Shown here: one piece after another, positions 6,859 through 11,651 of the stretch
How the letters are laid out: every line of letters begins with the position of its first letter
How positions within the stretch are numbered: position 1 is the first letter of the stretch
Source: an uncultured Clostridia bacterium
GTDB lineage: Bacteria > Bacillota > Clostridia > Oscillospirales > Acutalibacteraceae
Direction of reading: 5' to 3'
DNA length: 11,651 bases
Assembly: GCA_944382025.1 (NCBI GenBank)
Contig: CALWMQ010000073.1
Coordinates: 1 to 11,651 of the forward strand
Translations under genes and position numbers: made by a program
The notes under the pieces: generated by a model
The model's input: the letters and a program-made list of their open reading frames with translations, nothing else
Told to the model about the DNA's origin: nothing
The model's database searches: none

Positions 6859-9800
6859 TTATCTTTTCTTGCTTTTAACAATCCACAGGGCCATGTTGGC
6901 TCCAGTCAGCAGCAGCATCGCAACAGCAGCCGCTGCGAACAGGGGCGTATAACGGGAAAGCCCTTCGTTTTCTTCCGCATCCGGCTGGTCCGCATCAACC
7001 AGGTCACTATCACCGGCAGCGAATTGATCCATCTGGCTCTTATCGTTAATCAGGATAACCGTGCCCAATACATCGGTATACTGCCAGGATTCACCACTGG
7101 CGGAGTTCCAGCACACAATACCCGTACGGCTGCCGCTTCCGTTATCGTCATTGACCTGTATCTCAAAGCCAATCTGTGATCCCACCTGAGCTTTCAGCTC
7201 CGAAAAAGGAACCGCCATTTCCACACGATAACCAGTATCCGTTATGGCTGACGCGCCTTTAAATTGGGTATATCCCTTCGCATAGCTGGGGCCGTAGCCG
7301 GAGAGATCATCTTCCTTGGCGCCTACCCGCCACTGACCGCACGTCTCATTGAACGGGATAGATCTGCCGTCTTTTACATTCCGCTCGTCAATAACCACTT
7401 CAACCGAATCCCGGAAATACGCAAAGGACTGGTTGGTGGTGGAAATCACCGGATCCTTCACTTCCGCCAATATGTATAGATACTTGCTGTCCCACATCAA
7501 TTTTGCCGTTGCGCTGACTGTCGTCTTGCTGACGCTGACATGGGTGAAGTTACGGGTGTCCACATCCACCGTCACAGCCTCTTCCCACAGGCTATCTATC
7601 TCACCGTCCACTTCCGGGGTCCCGTGTATGGCAAAGGTTCGTTTGGTCTCACTGTCCAGCATAGTGGAAGCGTCAAATATATCAAACCCGCTGTTTTTCA
7701 GGACATTGACGCCCCGGCTGTCTGTCTTGACCAGAGAGCACTCGTCCACTTTTATCCAGCTGTCAGCCTGACCATCGGTGGCTATCACAACCTGGCATTT
7801 TCCTTCGCTTACCTGGATTCCTTCTATCTTGATCAGCTGGAAACCTTCTGTCTTACCGATTTCCGCCGTATAGCTCTCATCCCCATTCACGGTGATGCTG
7901 GACTTGTTCTGGGTCCCGTTGGAACTGACATACGCCGTAAACTCATACGTGCCGTTTTCCAGCCCTTCTACTGTCTGGGTGGAAGACGTATTAAACGGGA
8001 TACGGTCATACTGGGTCAGGCAGTACTTGCCGCTGTAGCTCATAGGGTCGATATAGGTGGCACTTTTGTTATCCCCGCCGGACTCCCATTCCGGTACATT
8101 GGTCGTCACCGAAATTTTCTCAAAGGCTTCCGTCAACGGATCGGTTACCCCAATGTCGCATACCACTCCTGTACCATTGTCCAATGCGCCCTTGACACTG
8201 TACGCTCCCGCCGCGGCAAACGGGCCTGCCTCTTCCCAGGTAACCTTTACCATTTCGTCCCGGCCCGAAGACAGCTTAACGGGAATGTAAGCCGGTAAAT
8301 TTACCTCTCTTCCGGTCTCCGCGCTGGCATATACCGGATAAATATAGGAGATCTGGCCGGCATCAATTGTGTCAACGCCCTTTTTATTCAGTTCGCTCAC
8401 ACCAGCGCCTCCATAGGCACCGATATTGGGCGCGCTGCCATTGATCTCAAAACCAAAATAGTCTCTGCTGCCCGCATCCGGTATCTCCGCACCAGCCCCT
8501 AATGCCGGTGAACCTTCCTTCAACATGTAGCCATCTACTGTATGTAAGCCGTACCCGCCGCTGCCAGGCGCCACCAGCTGGGGGTCCGCCGTAATTTTAC
8601 CGGGATCCTGCGGCTCGGACATGGGATGATTACCGTACATCAGGTTGTTGGAAAAGGTGATGTCCGTGATTTGTCCCAGTACATATTCCCCCGTGCCCAG
8701 ATTGTAAATCAGGTTGTTGGCTACCAGGATATCCCGAGGCCATGCCCCCCAATTGAAACTGTCCAAAATACGGGTGGAAGATCCCTGCCCAATGTAAATG
8801 GTATTATTATACACTTTGGTATCGGTGATGTTCCCGGAAAAAATAACCCCCAGATTGCCATCATTCTGACTGATGTTATATCGCACATTCGTACCAGTGG
8901 TATAGTAGCCTTTTATACCGGATTCATCACCAGGCGCACATACCAACATAAAGCCGCCTTCGTTGTCATGGCTGTAGTTGTACTGTACCAGGGTGTTTTC
9001 CGAAAAACTGTCCACGTCAAACCCTTCGCCGTCGTGGGTATACCGGGTATTATATGCTTCGTTGTACTGCATGATACAGTCATTGGAGTTATAAACCCAC
9101 ACCGCCACGTTGGCGTCGGTGGCACGGGCGTTGCAGTTCTTGGCGGTGTTGTATTCCACTACGCCTCCCACACAATTCTTCATAACGATGCCGTCGCCGC
9201 CAATATCATCTACAAAGTTCCCACGGAATGCCACATTGGTGGACGGATACCAGGTACCTGCCTCATAGGTGGAAAGCAACTTGTTTTCCCAGGAACGAAA
9301 CGCGTCCAAGGTGATACCGGTTCGGTCCACATGCCGCACCGTGTTGTTTTCTACCCTCACATCATTGAAGTTACTCTTAACCGCGGTGCCGCTGACTGTC
9401 AAAAATATACCGCCGGTTGCCTTGAAACCAATATTGCCCGCGATATCATGCACATAGCAGTTCCGGATATAAATATGGTTGGCCGTACCGTAATCCTTGA
9501 CAATAATGTTGATACCGTACTGGACAGCCGTATTGTTGTTGGACGTTACGTCCAGGTTGTTAATCTCCCAGTATTCCTGGTTAAACAGGGTTACCACCGA
9601 GTTGTTGCGGCCATCGGCCAGAATCATCGGCTTCTGCCCACCGCCGTACATATCAATGGTGATAGGGGCGGAAGCGGTTCCGCTTCCCTTGGGGTACAGC
9701 TGCCCGATAAATACGCTTCCGCCTTTCAACCGGATAGAGTCTCCCGGCGAAAACTTGACCGAATTGACCTTGTCCAGCGTCTTCCATGCCGCATTCTCCG

Positions 9801-9972
9801 ATTTCCCCGACGCGCTGTCCGAACCGCCCACACTGTCTACATAATATGTGGTCCCCTCGGCAGAAACCTTCAGCATGGCAACCGAACCAAACGGTCCTAT
9901 GGCTATCACCATCACTACCAGCAATGCCAGCCAACACTTGAAATGGTTTCCCTTCCCCTTGAATATTGTCAT
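6859..9972 (-). CDS. Secreted, membrane-anchored right-handed beta-helix protein with Ig-like, galactose-binding-like and CBM9-like modules
   Basis: A 1037-residue surface protein. Residues 1-38 are a signal peptide (hydrophobic core 13-33, likely cleavage after VSA). Residues 41-525 form a right-handed parallel beta-helix: the opening TTYYVDSVGGSDSASG, then repeating coils carrying Asn ladders (VENNTV, VEYNTA, VQYNYS, VYNNTI, VANNLI, SNNLMY), closing with the GSPALGAGAE and IGAYGG segment usual for this fold. Residues about 535-610 look like a bacterial Ig-like (Big_4-type) domain (VKVTWEE, then AAGAYSVKG). Residues about 615-750 resemble a CBM4/9-type galactose-binding module, and about 780-975 a CBM9-like module (GTPEVDGEIDSLWEEAV). 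An acidic linker (980-1004) leads to a C-terminal membrane segment (about 1009-1031) and the tail KSKKR, with no LPxTG-type motif. GGTGGA precedes the ATG. The beta-helix suggests polysaccharide lyase-like or glycan-binding activity, but I cannot assign a CAZy family or catalytic residues. Confidence 0.88.
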   Translation of the reverse strand: MTIFKGKGNHFKCWLALLVVMVIAIGPFGSVAMLKVSAEGTTYYVDSVGGSDSASGKSENAAWKTLDKVNSVKFSPGDSIRLKGGSVFIGQLYPKGSGTASAPITIDMYGGGQKPMILADGRNNSVVTLFNQEYWEINNLDVTSNNNTAVQYGINIIVKDYGTANHIYIRNCYVHDIAGNIGFKATGGIFLTVSGTAVKSNFNDVRVENNTVRHVDRTGITLDAFRSWENKLLSTYEAGTWYPSTNVAFRGNFVDDIGGDGIVMKNCVGGVVEYNTAKNCNARATDANVAVWVYNSNDCIMQYNEAYNTRYTHDGEGFDVDSFSENTLVQYNYSHDNEGGFMLVCAPGDESGIKGYYTTGTNVRYNISQNDGNLGVIFSGNITDTKVYNNTIYIGQGSSTRILDSFNWGAWPRDILVANNLIYNLGTGEYVLGQITDITFSNNLMYGNHPMSEPQDPGKITADPQLVAPGSGGYGLHTVDGYMLKEGSPALGAGAEIPDAGSRDYFGFEINGSAPNIGAYGGAGVSELNKKGVDTIDAGQISYIYPVYASAETGREVNLPAYIPVKLSSGRDEMVKVTWEEAGPFAAAGAYSVKGALDNGTGVVCDIGVTDPLTEAFEKISVTTNVPEWESGGDNKSATYIDPMSYSGKYCLTQYDRIPFNTSSTQTVEGLENGTYEFTAYVSSNGTQNKSSITVNGDESYTAEIGKTEGFQLIKIEGIQVSEGKCQVVIATDGQADSWIKVDECSLVKTDSRGVNVLKNSGFDIFDASTMLDSETKRTFAIHGTPEVDGEIDSLWEEAVTVDVDTRNFTHVSVSKTTVSATAKLMWDSKYLYILAEVKDPVISTTNQSFAYFRDSVEVVIDERNVKDGRSIPFNETCGQWRVGAKEDDLSGYGPSYAKGYTQFKGASAITDTGYRVEMAVPFSELKAQVGSQIGFEIQVNDDNGSGSRTGIVCWNSASGESWQYTDVLGTVILINDKSQMDQFAAGDSDLVDADQPDAEENEGLSRYTPLFAAAAVAMLLLTGANMALWIVKSKKR

Positions 9973-9995
9973 TGTTCCACCAACCTTATCCTATA

Positions 9996-10949
9996 TTAAC
10001 TGATTTCTATCTTGTCATACCATCGGGTGGTCTGCGGCGAGACCGCCGCCTTTTCTTCCTCCACCAACCGATCATATTCCTGTTGGTAATACCGATTCGC
10101 CGCCTGTTCCCTGCAGGCCGCGAAATCCCTGACCTCCCCTTGGGCATAACTGACCGTCCGGACGACAAATCGCTCTGTCTCGTTCTCCAACGTGAGCATT
10201 GCCCCGGGTACGCGCAATGTTTCCATCTGATCGCCGATATCTACAATCAGTCCCTGCTCATATTTGGAAGTGTACCCATCCAATGTGATTTTCCTGTAGG
10301 TTACTTCCGGTGTCTCGGTTCCAGCCGCCGCTTGCTCCAGCAGACTGTCCGCATTCTCCTGAGTGAGCGGGACACTGTAATAATCAAAAACAAAGCTTTC
10401 TGACTCGCGGAATTCATCAGGATTCTGCAAATAGTAATTATATACGTCCTGCGCTTCTCCCGCCTCTTTCAGCTTGTCAATTACCTGCAAACGATACCGG
10501 GAAGATAGATATACATAGTAGTCATATTCTGACGAAAACGTACTGCCATACTTGATCTCGCCTGCGCCGTCTCCTGCCTTTTTCTGATTCTTATACTCCT
10601 TTAAAAACCACTTATAATTCCAATCGCACACATCGTATGCTGCAAATACCCGCTGCTCCGCCTTGTAGGTCAGCATACGGTCAGCCGTCACTTCCAGTGC
10701 GTGCTCTCTCAAGCTGCCCCCCTGATATTCACTGTCCCAGGGGTCTGCAAGTGTTGTATCCGCCGAGGCCAGAAGTCCTGCCCGGTATTCATGGTTAAAT
10801 ACCATTAGGAACTCCGATTCCGTAACGGTATCCGCGCCGATCTTTAAGACTGCCGGGTCGGCCGGCGACAGCAGTACTGCCGCCAGCCCTCCCAGAACCA
10901 TTAACGATCCAACGACGGAAAAAAGCCCTATTGCCCGCTTTTTGCGCAT
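9996..10949 (-). CDS. Membrane-tethered SurA/PrsA-like foldase-type protein without a clear parvulin domain
   Basis: A 317-residue protein with a basic start (MRKKR) and a membrane segment at about 7-27 lacking a lipobox Cys, so it is probably an uncleaved signal-anchor with the rest outside the membrane. Residues 33-60 (VLKIGADTVTESEFLMVFNHEYR) and the helical stretch 85-185 resemble the SurA/PrsA N-terminal chaperone domain. Residues about 186-270 occupy the place of a parvulin PPIase domain but lack its usual GG-x-L-G and C-terminal motifs. The C-terminus is a charged helix (EQAANRYYQQEYDRLVEEEK). The stop of the upstream gene and this ATG are one base apart (TGATATG), with GGAAAGG about 10 nt upstream, so translation is coupled. 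Sitting between two large surface proteins, it may help fold or deliver them after export (inference). Family call is moderate and PPIase activity doubtful. Confidence 0.65.
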   Translation of the reverse strand: MRKKRAIGLFSVVGSLMVLGGLAAVLLSPADPAVLKIGADTVTESEFLMVFNHEYRAGLLASADTTLADPWDSEYQGGSLREHALEVTADRMLTYKAEQRVFAAYDVCDWNYKWFLKEYKNQKKAGDGAGEIKYGSTFSSEYDYYVYLSSRYRLQVIDKLKEAGEAQDVYNYYLQNPDEFRESESFVFDYYSVPLTQENADSLLEQAAAGTETPEVTYRKITLDGYTSKYEQGLIVDIGDQMETLRVPGAMLTLENETERFVVRTVSYAQGEVRDFAACREQAANRYYQQEYDRLVEEEKAAVSPQTTRWYDKIEIS

Positions 10950-10950
10950 A

Positions 10951-11651
10951 TCATTGCCCGGCCTTTCCGGTCCCCATTTGTCTGCCTTTCCGCCGGTGCG
11001 CGATCCCGACTGTCAGGCCGCCCAAGATCGCTGCCATCACCGGGTAAACCAGCGCCGTATCACCTGTCGAAGGATTGCCGCCAATGTCAGAGCCATCTCC
11101 GGCTGCCGGCGGCAGCTGAAAATCGGGTTTGTCAGTATACTCTTCAAAACCGCCGTTTTTCACATAGTTGACTGTGGGCTGCTCTTTTTTATACAATTCG
11201 ATGTTGTCCACCATCATCCAGTTGCCCGCGTTCCCGACGTTCCATACCGAGATGGTTAACTGGCCACTGGTAATGGTGAATTCCATATTGATGTATGTCC
11301 AGGCATCGGTCTGGGGGATCTTCGCACCGATCTGGCTGCCCATGTTTTCTTTATCGAATCCCTTGGCCAGCAAGGCCGCATCATTCTGACCTCCGCTGGA
11401 TTTCACATAGCCCGCCAGAATATACACGCCGTCCTCCAGCCCGGTTACCGTCTGGGTCAGGCTCATAGCCTGCTTGGTTGCATTGACAAAGCCCATGGCC
11501 GCGGTACTGTCTTTGCCCCCCTTGGCCACAAACATCTGGGAAAAATCCCCGTTGTCGCTCCACATCTGCCATACTTTGGGAAGTTCTGCCAGCTTTTCCG
11601 GTATCCCTTCGGGAACCTCTTTCGTTTCGAAATCCCCATTCTTTACATAAT
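10951..11651 (-). CDS. Wall-anchored protein with carbohydrate-binding-like module and NPSTG sortase signal, 5' end outside the window
   Basis: The frame is open to the right edge, so this is the C-terminal 232 or so residues of a longer surface protein; the internal Met codon at 11565 is not a likely start. The visible part opens with YVKNGDFE, the first strand typical of CBM4/9-like galactose-binding modules, and the module runs about 150 residues (LTQTVTGLEDGVYILAGYVK in the middle, MMVDNIELYKK at the end). A second module start, YVKNGGFEEY, follows but breaks off after some 10-15 residues into a Pro/Gly/Asp linker. The end is a cell-wall sorting signal: NPSTGD, a hydrophobic segment, then HRRKGR. 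Expected location is the peptidoglycan. It is presumably a glycan-binding or glycan-degrading protein whose catalytic part, if any, lies outside the window. The stop is coupled to the next gene. Confidence 0.85.
   Translation of the reverse strand, partial: YVKNGDFETKEVPEGIPEKLAELPKVWQMWSDNGDFSQMFVAKGGKDSTAAMGFVNATKQAMSLTQTVTGLEDGVYILAGYVKSSGGQNDAALLAKGFDKENMGSQIGAKIPQTDAWTYINMEFTITSGQLTISVWNVGNAGNWMMVDNIELYKKEQPTVNYVKNGGFEEYTDKPDFQLPPAAGDGSDIGGNPSTGDTALVYPVMAAILGGLTVGIAHRRKGRQMGTGKAGQ
10954..11076 (-). other. C-terminal sortase sorting signal (NPSTG variant)
   Basis: The pentapeptide NPSTG is encoded at 11062-11076, followed by Asp-Thr, a hydrophobic stretch of about 19 residues (ALVYPVMAAILGGLTVGIA), the positive tail HRRKGR and a short extension. 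This is the standard three-part sorting signal with Asn in place of Leu at position one. The NPxTG form is frequent in Clostridia surface proteins and implies a matching sortase elsewhere in the genome. Confidence 0.8.
11143..11166 (-). repeat. Orphan second copy of a module-start motif (YVKNGGFE)
   Basis: The eight residues encoded here repeat those at 11626-11649 (YVKNGDFE), 483 bases or 161 codons apart. That spacing equals one full carbohydrate-binding-like module. The DNA has diverged at several synonymous positions, so the repeat is old and visible mainly at protein level. No module follows this second copy. Confidence 0.7.

Noticed and set aside
8626..9999. A 457-codon open frame on the plus strand, antisense to the beta-helix gene
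   Set aside because: It lies wholly opposite a convincing secreted protein, starts without a good ribosome site, and its translation has no recognisable domain. Long antisense frames are common opposite such codon use.
11563..11565. ATG at 11565 as the start of the right-edge gene
   Set aside because: The frame continues upstream to the window edge and encodes a clear module start (YVKNGDFE). There is no signal peptide after this Met, so it is internal.

Overview
The window is one tightly packed run of nine genes, all on the minus strand, so transcription goes from the right edge to the left edge. The first and last genes are cut by the window. Junctions range from a 1-nt overlap to a 38-nt gap. 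I see no terminator, internal promoter, RNA gene, insertion sequence or CRISPR array. The layout suggests a single long operon, or part of one. The likely source is a Gram-positive, Firmicutes-type bacterium, probably an anaerobic Clostridia member. Grounds are the lipoprotein, YesM/YesN and LplB/YtcP families, strong AGGAGG-like ribosome sites, and a sortase signal of the NPxTGD type seen in Clostridia. Base composition is moderate. No genus can be named.

In transcription order, the right third (about 6.9-11.65 kb) encodes exported proteins. They are the C-terminal end of a wall-anchored protein with a carbohydrate-binding-like module, a membrane-tethered SurA/PrsA-like protein, and a 1037-residue multidomain protein. 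The latter has a signal peptide, a right-handed beta-helix, an Ig-like domain, a galactose-binding-like module, a CBM9-like module and a C-terminal membrane anchor. The middle (about 4.3-6.8 kb) is a two-component system: a YesM-type histidine kinase and an AraC-type response regulator that starts at TTG. The left part (about 0.85-4.3 kb) is a carbohydrate or oligosaccharide ABC importer: two LplB/YtcP-type permeases and a lipoprotein binding protein, with no ATPase gene. The last gene (start 852, runs off the left edge) is a leaderless Asp-box beta-propeller protein resembling the start of GH74 enzymes.

Together this reads as a Gram-positive polysaccharide utilisation locus (inference). Surface proteins bind or process a glycan, the kinase senses a product, the regulator controls the locus, the importer brings oligosaccharides in, and the propeller protein may act on them in the cytoplasm. 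The substrate cannot be read from the sequence. The most unusual points are the TAA-ATG in-frame junction between the binding protein and the propeller protein, the leaderless GH74-like protein, the orphan module-start motifs shared by the two surface proteins, and the foldase-like gene embedded between them.
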